Position numbers and translations under genes: made by a program. Under the pieces are notes generated by a model. The model was not told where the DNA came from. It ran no database searches and saw only the letters and a program-made list of their open reading frames with translations. From Methylobacterium haplocladii (lineage in GTDB: Bacteria; Pseudomonadota; Alphaproteobacteria; Rhizobiales; Beijerinckiaceae), in contig NZ_BJZT01000001.1 in NCBI RefSeq assembly GCF_007992175.1, positions 42,892 to 106,891 on the forward strand: a DNA stretch of 64,000 nucleotides. Direction: 5' to 3'. How positions within the stretch are numbered: the first letter of the stretch is position 1; the number at the start of each line of letters is the position of its first letter. Positions 53,887 to 63,730 of the stretch are shown here, piece by piece.

Positions 53887-55422
53887 CTACGTGGCGGCCG
53901 GCTTGCTCGCCCGCGCCCGATAGGACAGTGCCTCCGCCAGATGCAGGCGCCGCACCGTCGCTTCGCCGTCGAGATCGGCCAAAGTGCGCGCCACCCGCAA
54001 CGTGCGGTGGAAGCCACGTGCCGACAGGCGCATCGTCTCGGCCGCGTTGCGGATCAGGGTGGTACCCTCGGCATCAGGCGCGGCGACCTCCTCGATCACC
54101 GTCGCCGGGCAGGTGGCGTTGGTCATGGCGGAACCGAGGTCGCGCTCGGCGTAGCGGGCGGTCTGGCGCTCGCGAGCGGCGGCGACGCGGGTGGCGGCTT
54201 CTCGTGAGCCTTCCGCGGGTGGCGGCAGGATCAGGTCGGCGGCGGTGACCGCTCCGACCTCGATGCGCAGGTCGATCCGGTCGAGCAGTGGGCCGGAGAT
54301 GCGGGCCCCGTATTGTGCCATGCAGCGCTCGTTCGGCCCGCGCCGGCAGGCATAGCCCGGCTCCAGCGCCTGCCCGCAGCGGCAGGGGTTCATCGCGGCG
54401 ACGAGCTGGAAGCGGGCCGGATACGTCACGCGATGGTTGGCGCGGGCGATCATGACCTCGCCGGTCTCCATCGGCTGGCGAAGCGAATCGAGCACCTGCG
54501 GCACGAATTCGGGGAGCTCGTCGAGAAACAATACGCCGCCATGGGCGAGCGAGATCTCGCCCGGCCGCGCGTTAAGCCCGCCGCCGACGAGCGCGGCCAT
54601 GGAGGCCGAGTGGTGCGGCTGGCGGAACGGCCGGCGGTTCGAGAGCGCGCCGCCCTTGATCTGCCCGGCCACCGACTGGATCATCGAGACTTCGAGGAGC
54701 TCGCGCGGGCTGAGAGCCGGCAGGATCGACGGAAGTCGTGCGGCGAGCATCGATTTTCCGGCCCCGGGCGGACCGTTCATGAGCAGGTTGTGACCTCCTG
54801 CCGCCGCGATCTCCAGAGCGCGCTTGGCACCTTCCTGGCCCTTGATATCGCGCAGGTCCGGAAGCGGGCCGCCGGCGGCGGCGATGGCCGGTTGCGGACG
54901 TGCCATCACTTGGCTGCCCTTGAAGTGGTTTGCGAGTTGGATGAGCGAGCGTGGCGCCAGGACGTCCATGTCGCCCGCGGCCCAGGCCGCCTCCGGCCCG
55001 CAGGCAGCGGGGCAGATCAATCCGAGCCCGCGTTCGTTCGCGGCCATCGCCGCCGGCAAAACTCCGGCGACCGGCGTGATGGTGCCGTCGAGCGCCAATT
55101 CGCCGAGGACGCAATACCCGGCAAGCGCGTCCGCTGGCAGGGCGCCGATGGCACCCATCACGGCGAGCGCGATCGGCAGATCGTAATGCGAGCCTTCCTT
55201 TGGCAAGTCGGCCGGGGCGAGGTTTACGGTGATGCGCTTGGCCGGCAGCGCCAGACCCGAGGCGATCAGCGCCGAGCGCACCCGCTCGCGTGATTCGGCC
55301 ACCGCCTTATCCGCCAGCCCGACGACGTTGAAGGCGACGATCCCGGCCGCGATCTGCACCTGAACGTCGACGGCCCGCGCCTCGATCCCCTCGAAGGCCA
55401 CGGTGGCGACGCGCGTGACCAT
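53887..55422 (-). CDS. comM: YifB/ComM-family Mg chelatase-like AAA ATPase
   Basis: A 511-residue protein with an N-terminal ChlI/Lon-protease-like domain (AFEGIEARAVDVQVQI), the AAA Walker A GPPGAGKSMLAARLPSILP, and a C-terminal domain with CxC-type cysteines (NPCRCGQALEPGYACRRG). ComM-like helicases promote branch migration in natural transformation in some bacteria; elsewhere their role is unclear. The length is standard and the frame is intact. It is convergent with the response regulator gene. Confidence 0.92.
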   Translation of the reverse strand: MVTRVATVAFEGIEARAVDVQVQIAAGIVAFNVVGLADKAVAESRERVRSALIASGLALPAKRITVNLAPADLPKEGSHYDLPIALAVMGAIGALPADALAGYCVLGELALDGTITPVAGVLPAAMAANERGLGLICPAACGPEAAWAAGDMDVLAPRSLIQLANHFKGSQVMARPQPAIAAAGGPLPDLRDIKGQEGAKRALEIAAAGGHNLLMNGPPGAGKSMLAARLPSILPALSPRELLEVSMIQSVAGQIKGGALSNRRPFRQPHHSASMAALVGGGLNARPGEISLAHGGVLFLDELPEFVPQVLDSLRQPMETGEVMIARANHRVTYPARFQLVAAMNPCRCGQALEPGYACRRGPNERCMAQYGARISGPLLDRIDLRIEVGAVTAADLILPPPAEGSREAATRVAAARERQTARYAERDLGSAMTNATCPATVIEEVAAPDAEGTTLIRNAAETMRLSARGFHRTLRVARTLADLDGEATVRRLHLAEALSYRARASKPAAT

Positions 55423-55573
55423 GGCGAAATGCTACCCCCTGCCCCGGGCCGTAAGCTTAGGCGTGGCGTCCCGCCATGACAATGAAGGCTGTCGGCATAC
55501 CGAGCCGGACGCTGGAACCCTCGGGGCGCCGGACCGTTCGAACGCCGTTCCCATTTCCTTTCGGAGACCTCCC

Positions 55574-55837
55574 ATGCTGGTTCGCACGCTCGGCCTGTCC
55601 GCCCTCGCCCTCTCGCTCGCCTTCGCGGCCCCCGCTTTGGCCGACGAGAAGCTGCCGGCCGATCAGCAGGCCAAAGTCGAGGACATCCTCAAGAAGGAGG
55701 GTTTCACCAAGTGGAAGGAGATCGAGCTCGACGACGGCTTCATCGAAGTCGACGACGCCATCGGCGCCGACGGCAAGAAGTCCGACTTGAAGCTCGATCC
55801 CAAGACGCTTGAAATCGTGAAGCGCAAGGCTGAGTAG
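55574..55837 (+). CDS. Secreted PepSY-like small protein
   Basis: An 87-residue exported protein (signal MLVRTLGLSALALSLAFAAPALA). The short domain VEDILKKEGFTKWKEIELDDGFIEVDDAI, with an EXDD-type pattern, resembles PepSY/DUF2874 domains. Such proteins are often periplasmic and of unknown function; some act as inhibitors or binding modules. Two of the frame's upstream methionines lack a signal peptide, so 55574 was chosen. Confidence 0.7.
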   Translation: MLVRTLGLSALALSLAFAAPALADEKLPADQQAKVEDILKKEGFTKWKEIELDDGFIEVDDAIGADGKKSDLKLDPKTLEIVKRKAE

Positions 55838-55955
55838 CACTCGCGCTTTCCTCGTCCTCGCGGCGAGGTATCGAGGGGAGTGGGCCAAGCTCCGGCGGTA
55901 GCCCTCTCCCCTTCACTACAGCTCTTGCCCGCGTGGACCGGCACAGACCGGCCGA

Positions 55956-56432
55956 CTACTTTTCGACCAATCGGAAGTAGCGGCCCGGGTTGGCCGCGTC
56001 GGCAGGTAGATCCGGGCGAAAACCGTCCCACTTCGTCTGCAACTCGCCATTCTCGTCGCGCTTCAGCGTAAGCAACGTCTGCCCTGGCTTGTAGACGGCG
56101 ACGCCGTACCTGTTGACGATTTTGCCGTCTTCGTAGCCGTGGAAGGCGACGTCGACAGACCTGGCGTCGCCGGTCGCGTGGCAGACGATGCGCTTGTCGC
56201 TCTGAAAGCCGCTCACCGACAGCAGACACCCGCCGCGGGCGGCACCCGGCACGATCACGAGATCGCAGGTGACGGCGATGGCCGAGCCGCCGGCCGTCTT
56301 GCCGCCATCGAAGGCATAGCGATAGCCTCCCTTCCAGCTCGGCGGGGCGCCGTTTTGTGCACCGGCCTGCGGCGCAAAACCGACGAGCGCAGCAAGGGCG
56401 ATGACGACTGATCCGACTCTGTTGGATCGCAT
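55956..56432 (-). CDS. Secreted hypothetical protein
   Basis: A 158-residue exported protein (signal VVIALAALVGFAPQAGAQ). The mature part has three cysteines (VTCDLVIVPG, ARGGCLLSV, RIVCHATGD) and beta-rich stretches, suggesting a small lipocalin- or immunoglobulin-like barrel. No family was recognised. It lies between the PepSY-like protein and the SRP RNA, on the opposite strand. Confidence 0.6.
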   Translation of the reverse strand: MRSNRVGSVVIALAALVGFAPQAGAQNGAPPSWKGGYRYAFDGGKTAGGSAIAVTCDLVIVPGAARGGCLLSVSGFQSDKRIVCHATGDARSVDVAFHGYEDGKIVNRYGVAVYKPGQTLLTLKRDENGELQTKWDGFRPDLPADAANPGRYFRLVEK

Positions 56433-56557
56433 TCCGCACCGCTCTGTCCGCCGGCATCGGCGATAACGATGGACGGGCTGTCATCGTGAGGCAACCTCGG
56501 CCGGGAAGCCGCTTGGATCGGCTTGCATCGCCCGCGCGCCCCGGCCATATACGGCGC

Positions 56558-56651
56558 GGGAGGTTGGCGAGGGACGTTTCACTCGCCAACCGGGTCAGGT
56601 CCGGAAGGAAGCAGCCCTAACGAGACCGAGCGGGTCTTTGTCCAGCCTCCC
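56558..56651 (+). ncRNA. ffs: Signal recognition particle RNA (4.5S type)
   Basis: It carries the universal SRP hairpin core gggtcaggtccggaagg with the aagcagcc element (56589-56613), and closing strands gggagg and cctccc at the ends. The 94-base size is that of the short bacterial SRP RNA. Its place just upstream of dnaX is conserved in alphaproteobacteria. Ends were set by the terminal base pairs. Confidence 0.95.
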
Positions 56652-56713
56652 ACCCTCGCCTCCCGGCGAGAGCGGCGCCCTCCGAGGGCCCACCCACCGA
56701 CATCCGAAGCGGC

Positions 56714-58570
56714 ATGGACGACACCCTCGGCACGCTGATCGACGAGCCGGGTCTGCCCGGCATGCCGGCGCCCGCGCCGGCAGCGACGCCCTACCGCGTG
56801 CTCGCCCGCAAGTACCGCCCCCAGACCTTCGACGACCTGATCGGCCAGGGCGCCATGGTGCGCACGCTGGCCAACGCCTTCGAGGCGAACCGGATTCCGC
56901 AGGCCTGGATGCTCACCGGCGTGCGCGGCGTCGGCAAGACGACCACCGCCCGCATCCTGGCCCGCGGCCTGAACTATGTCCGGCCCGGCCAGCCCGATAC
57001 CGGCCCGACCGTCACGATGCCGGAACTCGGCCTGCACTGCCAGGCGATCATGGAATCGCGCCATCTCGACGTGCTGGAGATGGACGCCGCTTCGCATACC
57101 GGCATCGACGACGTGCGCGGCATCATCGACGGCATCCGTTACGGGCCGGTCTCGGCACCCTACAAAGTCTACATCGTGGACGAAGTCCACATGCTGTCGG
57201 AGAAGGCCTTCAACGCATTCCTGAAGACCCTCGAAGAGCCGCCGCCGCACGCGAAATTCGTCTTCGCCACCACCGAAATACGAAAAGTGCCGGTGACGAT
57301 CCTCTCGCGATGCCAGCGGTTCGACCTGCGGCGTGTCGAGGCCGACGTGCTGTCGACCCATCTCGAAAAGATCTGTGCCGCCGAGACCGTCGAGGCCGAG
57401 CCCGAAGCCATCGCCGCGATCGTGCGGGCCGCCGAAGGCTCGGTGCGCGATGCGCTATCGCTGCTCGATCAGGCCATCGCACATGGCGCCGGCATCGTGA
57501 GCGGGGCGTCGGTCCGCGACATGCTCGGGCTGGCCGACCGCGGCCGCATCGTCGACCTGTTCCAGGCCGCTATGCGCGGCGACATCCCGGCGACATTCGC
57601 GGAGTTGCGGGCGCAATACGAGTCCGGCGCCGATCCCGGTGTGGTTCTCTCGGATCTCGCCGGCTTCACGCATCTGGTGACGCGCCTCAAGCTGGTGCCG
57701 GAGGCCGCCGCCGCCGATCCGTCGCTCAGCGATGTCGAGCGATCGCGCGGTGCCGAGTTCGCCGGCAGGCTGTCGATCCGGGCGCTGTCGCGCGCCTGGC
57801 AGATCCTCTTGAAAGCCATCCCCGAGGTTCAGGCCGCGCCGCGTCCGCTTGCTGCGGCGGAGATGGCATTGGTGCGCTTGGCCTACGCCGCCGACCTGCC
57901 GACGCCGGACGAAGCCCTGCGCGGGCTCAAGAACGAGGCGGCCTCCGCCGGCTCGGAGGGCGGCGCGCGGCCCCCGCTCGTGCCGCGTCCGTCCCTCGCC
58001 GCGCCCGAATCCCCGCCGCCACTTCCGCCACGACCACTGTTGGCGGCGGTCTCTGGGGGAGGATCGCCGCAGCCCACCCCTCCTCCACCCGTCATCGCGG
58101 CCCCGCCGCAGCCCGCCGGCCCCCGTCTCGGCCGCCTCGAGGATGTCGTCGCGCTGGCTGACGAGCGCCGCGACATCACGCTCAAGATGGCACTCGAGCG
58201 CGACGTGCATCTCGTGCGGTTCGAAGAGGGCCGCATCGAGTTTCGCCTTGCCGAGGGCGGCCGCACCAGCCTCGCCACGGACCTGTCCCGCGCGCTTGAA
58301 GCCTGGACCGGTCGCCGCTGGCTCGTCGCCCTCTCTAGGGAGCCCGGCGCCCCGACACTCGCTGCCGCCGCCGTCGAGACCAAGGAGAACCGCCACCGCG
58401 ACGCCGCCAGCCATCCACTGGTGCGCGAGGTGCTGGCGCGGTTTCCCGGGGCGCAGATCGTCGACGTGCGGGACAAGACGGTGGAGGTCGGGGCCGATGC
58501 CGCGACCGTCGAGAATCTGACGCCTCCCGATGCGGCGGGCGTTGGGGATGAGGACGACGCGGAGGGGTGA
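56714..58570 (+). CDS. dnaX: DNA polymerase III subunits tau/gamma
   Basis: A 618-residue clamp-loader ATPase. Walker A is GVRGVGKTT at residues 69-77; sensor motifs include VDEVHMLSEKAFN. The Pro-rich linker at about residues 425-470 leads to the tau-specific C-terminal domain. The usual zinc-binding cysteine module after the P-loop is reduced to a single Cys (LHCQAIME), as is common in alphaproteobacterial DnaX. It loads the sliding clamp at the fork. It follows ffs closely. Confidence 0.96.
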   Translation: MDDTLGTLIDEPGLPGMPAPAPAATPYRVLARKYRPQTFDDLIGQGAMVRTLANAFEANRIPQAWMLTGVRGVGKTTTARILARGLNYVRPGQPDTGPTVTMPELGLHCQAIMESRHLDVLEMDAASHTGIDDVRGIIDGIRYGPVSAPYKVYIVDEVHMLSEKAFNAFLKTLEEPPPHAKFVFATTEIRKVPVTILSRCQRFDLRRVEADVLSTHLEKICAAETVEAEPEAIAAIVRAAEGSVRDALSLLDQAIAHGAGIVSGASVRDMLGLADRGRIVDLFQAAMRGDIPATFAELRAQYESGADPGVVLSDLAGFTHLVTRLKLVPEAAAADPSLSDVERSRGAEFAGRLSIRALSRAWQILLKAIPEVQAAPRPLAAAEMALVRLAYAADLPTPDEALRGLKNEAASAGSEGGARPPLVPRPSLAAPESPPPLPPRPLLAAVSGGGSPQPTPPPPVIAAPPQPAGPRLGRLEDVVALADERRDITLKMALERDVHLVRFEEGRIEFRLAEGGRTSLATDLSRALEAWTGRRWLVALSREPGAPTLAAAAVETKENRHRDAASHPLVREVLARFPGAQIVDVRDKTVEVGADAATVENLTPPDAAGVGDEDDAEG

Positions 58571-58595
58571 GCCTCTTCCGCCGACTCGGTTCTCC

Positions 58596-58837
58596 ATGCA
58601 GAACGGCCTGATGACCGACCTGCTCGAAAAGGCGATGACGACGGCGCGGGGCCTGCCCCAGAGATGCAGGACGAGGTCGCGCGGATGGTCCTGGCCTTCG
58701 TCGGCGACGAGGCCTCCGTGTATCGGTTCACGCCCGAGGAAGAAGCGGAGTTGGACGAGTCCGAAGCGGCTGCAGCACGTGGTGAGTTCGCGACGGATGA
58801 CGAGGTGCGCGCCATCTAGGCCAAGTATGGCCTGTGA
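58596..58837 (+). pseudogene. Broken antitoxin gene of a ParD/RelB-like pair
   Basis: The frame starts MTDLLEKAMTTARG, then a missing C in a run near 58659 shifts the frame. The continuing frame reads QDEVARMVLAFVGDE, then VRAI, an amber codon TAG at 58817 where W is expected, and AKYGL. The reconstructed protein resembles a short antitoxin. Both lesions are near its two ends, and the gene adjoins a frameshifted toxin. Confidence 0.6.
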
Positions 58838-59113
58838 GGCTGCGTCTGACGCAATCGGCTACGCGCCAGCTCGATCGCGTGCTCGCTGACATCGAGCAAC
58901 ATAATCCTCAAGGCGCTCGCCATGTGCAGGAGCGCCTTCGGGGGGGTGATGGGTCTGCTCCCGCTACAGCCCTTCGCAGGCCGTGCTGCCGCTCGTCGCG
59001 GGGTCCGGCGCATTTTGGCGTCGCCCTATCTCTATGCGCTGACTTACAGCGTCGCCGTGGAAGAAAGCGTCATTCTTGGCATCCGGCACACGGTGCGACG
59101 ACCGCTTCCGTGA
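58834..59113 (+). pseudogene. Broken ParE/RelE-type toxin gene
   Basis: A GTG start overlaps the end of the antitoxin remnant (GTGA). The first part reads VRLRLTQSATRQLDRVLADIE, a ParE-like N-terminus. An extra G in a seven-G run near 58940 shifts the frame; the other frame continues with RRILASPYLYALTYSV and VILGIRHTVRRP, the typical toxin C-terminus. Together they form one full-length ParE-like toxin, so the gene is decayed or the run is a sequencing error. Confidence 0.6.
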
Positions 59114-59284
59114 ACGCCTCTGTTCGTAGGAGACGGCATCGGCGCTCATCATCGGCCGCCCCCCATCGGGATCGCGCAGTCCGCCTCTTGGACTCCGCGC
59201 CGCGCCCACGACATAGACGGCATAGGCCAGCTGTCGCTCGCGGTAGTCGGTGGCGTCTCAATCTATCCGAAGGAACCATCTCTC

Positions 59285-59608
59285 ATGCGCGACCTCATGG
59301 GCATCATGAAGCAGGCTCAGGCCATGCAGGAGAAAATGAGTTCCCTGCAGGGCGAACTCGACCACGTCGAAGTCACCGGCGCGTCAGGTGGCGGTGCGGT
59401 GAGCGTGGTGATGACGGCGAAGGGCCAGCTGAAGGGCGTCACGCTCGACCCCTCGCTCCTCGTCCCGGACGAGCGCGAGATCCTGGAAGACCTCATCGTC
59501 GCCGCGGTGAACGATGCGCGGTCGAAAGCCGAGGCGACAGCACAGGAAAAGATGGCCGAGCTGACCAAGGGTCTTCCCCTGCCGCCCGGCATGAAGCTGC
59601 CGTTCTAA
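59285..59608 (+). CDS. ybaB: YbaB/EbfC nucleoid-associated protein
   Basis: A 107-residue protein: [45 protein letters not shown], and a C-terminal [11 protein letters not shown], the YbaB signature. It binds DNA as a dimer. It follows dnaX as in many bacteria, but the usual third gene, recR, is not next; a peptide exporter is convergent instead. A toxin-antitoxin remnant separates it from dnaX. Confidence 0.95.
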   Translation: MRDLMGIMKQAQAMQEKMSSLQGELDHVEVTGASGGGAVSVVMTAKGQLKGVTLDPSLLVPDEREILEDLIVAAVNDARSKAEATAQEKMAELTKGLPLPPGMKLPF

Positions 59609-59617
59609 CGGCGGCGG

Positions 59618-61789
59618 TCAGGCGACCGGTTCGACCGTTCTGGCCCGCGGCTCGGCGCCGGGCCCCTGCAGCAGCCGCTCGAATTCCAGCACATGATCCG
59701 CATGCGCGATCGTCGCCGGGCGGTGAGCGACGATGACGCGGGTCATCCTGAATTCGCGGAGCGCCTGCGCGATCGCGGCCTCCGTCGGTTCGTCCAGCGC
59801 GCTCGTCGCTTCGTCGAGAAATAGTATCTCGGGGCGCTGGTAGAGAGCGCGGGCGAGGATCACGCGCTGCTTCTGGCCGCCCGACAAGGTCGAGCCCATG
59901 TCGCCGACCAGCGTCTCGAAGCCCATTGGGGTCTTGCGGATGTCTTCCAGAATCGCGGCGCGGGCTGCGCATTCCTCGATCCAGGCCGGGTCGGGGCGCT
60001 CGTCGAAGCAGGCGATGTTTTCCGCGATCGAACCGGCGAAGAGGCCGTCGCTCTGCATCACGCCGGCGATGCGCTTGCGATAGGCGGCGGCACCCACCGT
60101 CTTGATGTCGCGCCCGTCGATCAGGACGTTGCCCTCGCTCGCCGAGAGCAGCCCCATCAGGATCTTCATCACAGAGCTCTTGCCGCAGCCCGAAGGGCCG
60201 ATAATGGCGAAGCAGGTGCCGGGCGCGACCGTGAAGCTCAGGTTGCGAAACACCCAGTGCTCGTCGGCGCCATAGCGCAACGACAGGCCGTTCGCGACGA
60301 TCGAACCCCGGGATGCGCCGCCAGCGATCACTGCCGGGGCGGCGACGGGTTTGGCGTCGGCCGGTTCCTCCGGTTCGGTCATGACGATGTCTGAGAGTCG
60401 GTCGGTCTGCACGTTGAGCATGCGCAGCTGGAAGCCGGAATTGATCAGGTTGCCGATCCGGGTCGAGAACTGATCGCGGTAGGTCAGGAAGGCGACCAGC
60501 ATCCCCAGCGACATCGACTGGTCGATCACCGCGCGGGCGCCGAGCACTAGCAGGATCAGCCGGTCCGCCCCGAACAGCAGATCGTTGGCGCGGCCGAAGA
60601 CGAGATCGAGCCGCTGCAGCCGCAGCCGGGCGTTCAGCGACGTGACGAACTGGTTCATCCAGGTGCCGCGGCGGCGCTCGCGCAGGCCCAGCAGCTTAAC
60701 GCTGGCCATGCCGCGGACGGTCTCGATGAAGTGCGTCTGCTGGCGCGCCTCGGCGACGATCGCCTCCTCGGTGCCCTCCTTATAAGCGTTGTAGGCGGCG
60801 ATGCGCAGGGAGGCGGCGATGGCGGTGGAGAGCAGCGCCACCAGGGCGAGCCAGCCGCCATAGAGAAACAGCATGATCAGCATGCCGATCGACATCACGC
60901 CGTCGAGCACGGCCTGGACGAGATCGGTGGTCAGTCCCTTCTGAATCGTGCCGAGCGAACCGAAGCGCGAGATCACGTCACCGACATGCCGCTTTTCGAA
61001 ATAGTCGAGCGGCAGGCGCGAGAGGTGGTCGAACAGGCTGCCCGACCACTGGTAGTTCAGCTTGGTCCCCGTCAGCATGATCGCCCAGGTCCGGGCGACG
61101 CCGAGGGCGAGCTGGATCAGGAGCAGCAGCGCCAGCCCGATGGCGACGACGAGCAGCAGGTCGAGATCGGCGTTGACGATGACCTCGTCGATGACGATCT
61201 GCGAGGCGATCGGCATCAGGATGTTGACGAGCTCGATGCCGACCGAGAGCGCGAGGATCGATAGCATCGCCGGGCGGATGCCGCGCAGGTTGCGAAACAG
61301 ATCGCCGAGGCTGAGGCCCTGCACGGTCTTTTCGCGCACAAAGCCCTGGTTCGGCGTCACCTCCAGCGCCACGCCGGTGAAGTCGCGAGACGCCTCCTCC
61401 AGCGTCAGCCTGCGCCGGCCGCGGGCCGGGTCGTGGATGACGATGCCTTTGCGCTCGATCGCGGCCAGCACGACGAAGTGGTTGAGGCCCCAGTGCAAGA
61501 TGCAGGGCAGCTTCAGCCGGGCGAGATCCTTCAGCTCGATGCGGAGCGCGCGGGTCGAAAGGCCCATCGTGCCCGACAGGTCGATGAGATTGCGTAGCGT
61601 CATGCCCTTCAGCGAGAGGGCGTGACGTCGGCGCATCGAGCCGAGATCGACCTCGCGGCCGTGATGGCCCAGCACCATGGCGAGGCAGGCCATGCCGCAT
61701 TCGGCGGCCTCCGCCTGCAGAATGACCGGCAGGCGCCGGCCGAAGCCGAACTGCAGCCCGCCATGGGTGAGGCTATCGAGGATCCTCAC
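59618..61789 (-). CDS. C39-peptidase ABC exporter (bacteriocin/microcin export type)
   Basis: A 723-residue exporter. The N-terminal C39 protease has the triad Cys31 (QAEAAECGMACLAM), His104 (GLNHFVVL) and Asp120 (HDPARG). Six membrane helices and a nucleotide-binding domain follow (GPSGCGKSS, LSGGQKQR, LFLDEATSALDE). Such exporters cut double-glycine leaders while exporting peptides. The GTG start at 61787-61789 overlaps the adaptor stop (GTGA). The peptide gene at 63731 has the matching leader. No outer-membrane TolC partner lies in the window. Confidence 0.93.
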   Translation of the reverse strand: MRILDSLTHGGLQFGFGRRLPVILQAEAAECGMACLAMVLGHHGREVDLGSMRRRHALSLKGMTLRNLIDLSGTMGLSTRALRIELKDLARLKLPCILHWGLNHFVVLAAIERKGIVIHDPARGRRRLTLEEASRDFTGVALEVTPNQGFVREKTVQGLSLGDLFRNLRGIRPAMLSILALSVGIELVNILMPIASQIVIDEVIVNADLDLLLVVAIGLALLLLIQLALGVARTWAIMLTGTKLNYQWSGSLFDHLSRLPLDYFEKRHVGDVISRFGSLGTIQKGLTTDLVQAVLDGVMSIGMLIMLFLYGGWLALVALLSTAIAASLRIAAYNAYKEGTEEAIVAEARQQTHFIETVRGMASVKLLGLRERRRGTWMNQFVTSLNARLRLQRLDLVFGRANDLLFGADRLILLVLGARAVIDQSMSLGMLVAFLTYRDQFSTRIGNLINSGFQLRMLNVQTDRLSDIVMTEPEEPADAKPVAAPAVIAGGASRGSIVANGLSLRYGADEHWVFRNLSFTVAPGTCFAIIGPSGCGKSSVMKILMGLLSASEGNVLIDGRDIKTVGAAAYRKRIAGVMQSDGLFAGSIAENIACFDERPDPAWIEECAARAAILEDIRKTPMGFETLVGDMGSTLSGGQKQRVILARALYQRPEILFLDEATSALDEPTEAAIAQALREFRMTRVIVAHRPATIAHADHVLEFERLLQGPGAEPRARTVEPVA

Positions 61790-63090
61790 TTCGCCAATCC
61801 GCGCGTGTCGGGGATCGGAGCACCATCCGTGACGAGGTCGACGCTGCGCTTCACGTGGTAGAGCGGATCGAGCAGCCATCGGTAGAGGGCGCGCTGTTCG
61901 AGGGCGATGTCGGCCTCAACGCGCATGCCGGCTTCCAGGCGGCGCTTTTCGCCATAAGCTAACACGCCGTCGTCGTCGGGCTTGACCACGATGCGGTAGA
62001 CCCCGCCGCCGGCGCTCTTTCGTTTCATCTCCTCGGGCGCGTCCTCGCCCTCCAGCGGTGCGCGCGTCACCTCGGTGACGACCCCGCGGTAGAGACCGAA
62101 GCGCTGGAACGGGAAGGCGGCGTAGCGCAGCATCACGCTGGCGCCGGTCTCGATGAAGCCGATCGCCGAGGAATCGACGAACAGGTTCGCCTGCAGCCGG
62201 CCATCGCTCGGCAGCAGCGTCAGCAATGTGCCGCCGGCCGCCACGGACTGTCCGGCTTGGGCACGGATCGAAGTGAGGATCCCGCTCTCCGGCGCGCGGA
62301 TCTCGATGGCGCGCTTGGCCTCGCTCTCGGCTTTCTGCTGTTCAAGCTGCGCGGCGGCACGGTCCATCTCGGCGAGGTCTTTGGCGAGCTTCTCGTCGAA
62401 GGACGCGAATTGCGCCTTCAGGTCGCTGAGCTTGCCCTCGATCTGAAGGGCACCCTGCCGAAACTGGGCGAGCTGCGAGGTCGACTGCATGTAGAGGTAG
62501 TTCTGGTTCTGGAAGTCGGCGGCGCGGGCGAAGCCGCGCGAGACGGCGCCGGCGAGCTCGTCGGCCCGTGCCTTGAGCGGTGGCACCAGCTGCTCCTGAA
62601 GCGAGACCTGCTGCCTGATCTGCTCGCGCTGGGATTCGAGGTTGGCGATCTGCTCCTGAAGCGCGCGCTTCTCGGTGCCGGCCATTGAGGCGCGGAGCGT
62701 CCGCTGCTGCTCCATGCTCTCCTTCTGGCGGCCGAGCTGCGCGATCACGCGCTCCTGCGTCGGCCCGCTGGCGGAGACCGCGTCGACATCCACCGTGTAG
62801 AGAAGGCGCCCCTGCTCTACCCGGTCACCTTCCTTGACGCCTGAGGCGCTGACCCGGCCGGCGACCGGGCTCGCCACGGTGATGAGGCCGACATCCGGCG
62901 CCAGCAGGCCCTGGGCATGGACGCGTCGGGTATAGCTGCCGAGCACGGCATAGCAGAGGGTCGCGACGACCAGGGCGATGCAGACATAGGCGACGAGACG
63001 GATCGGAAGCGGCTGCACGATCTGCGCCTCGCCGAGCCAGGCGTTGCGGCGCGCCTCGACGACTTCCTTGCGGAACAACGGCGTGGACAT
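61786..63090 (-). CDS. HlyD/CvaA-family membrane-fusion adaptor
   Basis: A 434-residue adaptor: MSTPLFRKEVVEARRNAWLG, a membrane helix (LVAYVCIALVVATLCYAVLG), lipoyl-like VASPVAGRVSASGVKEGD, a long coiled coil (about residues 110-280) and a C-terminal barrel with EAGMRVEADIALEQR. It matches CvaA/RaxA-type partners of C39 exporters. The gene precedes the exporter and overlaps it by four bases. An in-frame extension 96 codons upstream was rejected because it lacks a plausible N-terminus. Confidence 0.9.
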   Translation of the reverse strand: MSTPLFRKEVVEARRNAWLGEAQIVQPLPIRLVAYVCIALVVATLCYAVLGSYTRRVHAQGLLAPDVGLITVASPVAGRVSASGVKEGDRVEQGRLLYTVDVDAVSASGPTQERVIAQLGRQKESMEQQRTLRASMAGTEKRALQEQIANLESQREQIRQQVSLQEQLVPPLKARADELAGAVSRGFARAADFQNQNYLYMQSTSQLAQFRQGALQIEGKLSDLKAQFASFDEKLAKDLAEMDRAAAQLEQQKAESEAKRAIEIRAPESGILTSIRAQAGQSVAAGGTLLTLLPSDGRLQANLFVDSSAIGFIETGASVMLRYAAFPFQRFGLYRGVVTEVTRAPLEGEDAPEEMKRKSAGGGVYRIVVKPDDDGVLAYGEKRRLEAGMRVEADIALEQRALYRWLLDPLYHVKRSVDLVTDGAPIPDTRGLAK

Positions 63091-63730
63091 GGACACCTGT
63101 GAAGACGCGCCGGACAGGGCCAGCGCCCGACGCCCGCTTGTCACAGGTGCCCCTACCGCGCAATCCGAGCGGAGCGGCGCCAGCGTCGAGTCCCGATGGC
63201 CCCGTGAATTGAGGCATGCCGGGCGAGATGTTGATATGCGCCGAAGGCCTGGATGCAGATCGGTCTTCCATGCGCCGAAGTCTTGGCAGAACGTTGCTTG
63301 CGCACGTGCCGCCGTAACCGCAATTTCTGGAAAAGCATTCTCCCGGCTCGCCACGTTTCGCTCCACACGTCCGATCAAGCGGTGCGGCGCCCTGCCGCAT
63401 TCTATCGGAAAAAGCGTTTGATCCGAGTGCTTTGGCTGGCGCCGTCCTTGTCGGCGCCCCGAACGGTATCGGCGCAGCGATCGTCATTCCCCGCGGTCCG
63501 TATGACCAGGTATGCCGGCGCCCTGAACACGGTAAACATCGCTCGAAGAGACAGCTTTTCTCCAAAACTCACGGTTTCGTGAGCATTGATCTGTGCCTGA
63601 TGGCTGGAAATCATCGAGCTTGCAGGGGACGTCAGGTCATGTTCGAATGTTTTGAGAAGAAGACGAGCCGACGCTTCTTCCACAAGCGTGAGATTATCTC
63701 GCTGTACTCGGATTGAACTGGAGAATGTTT
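63091..63730. other. 640-base region between HlyD gene and peptide gene
   Basis: The region must carry the divergent promoters of the exporter operon and the peptide gene. AT-rich patches occur at 63280-63360 and 63620-63720. Short open frames exist on both strands, but none has a double-glycine leader, a conserved motif or a ribosome site, so no gene is called. Confidence 0.5.

Noticed and set aside
56714..58570. DnaX as defective because the zinc cysteines are missing
   Set aside because: Alphaproteobacterial DnaX commonly lacks that module; ATPase motifs and the tau domain are intact.
63402..63716. Short frames between the HlyD and peptide genes as additional exported peptides
   Set aside because: Neither strand shows a double-glycine leader, a ribosome site or a glycine-rich core.
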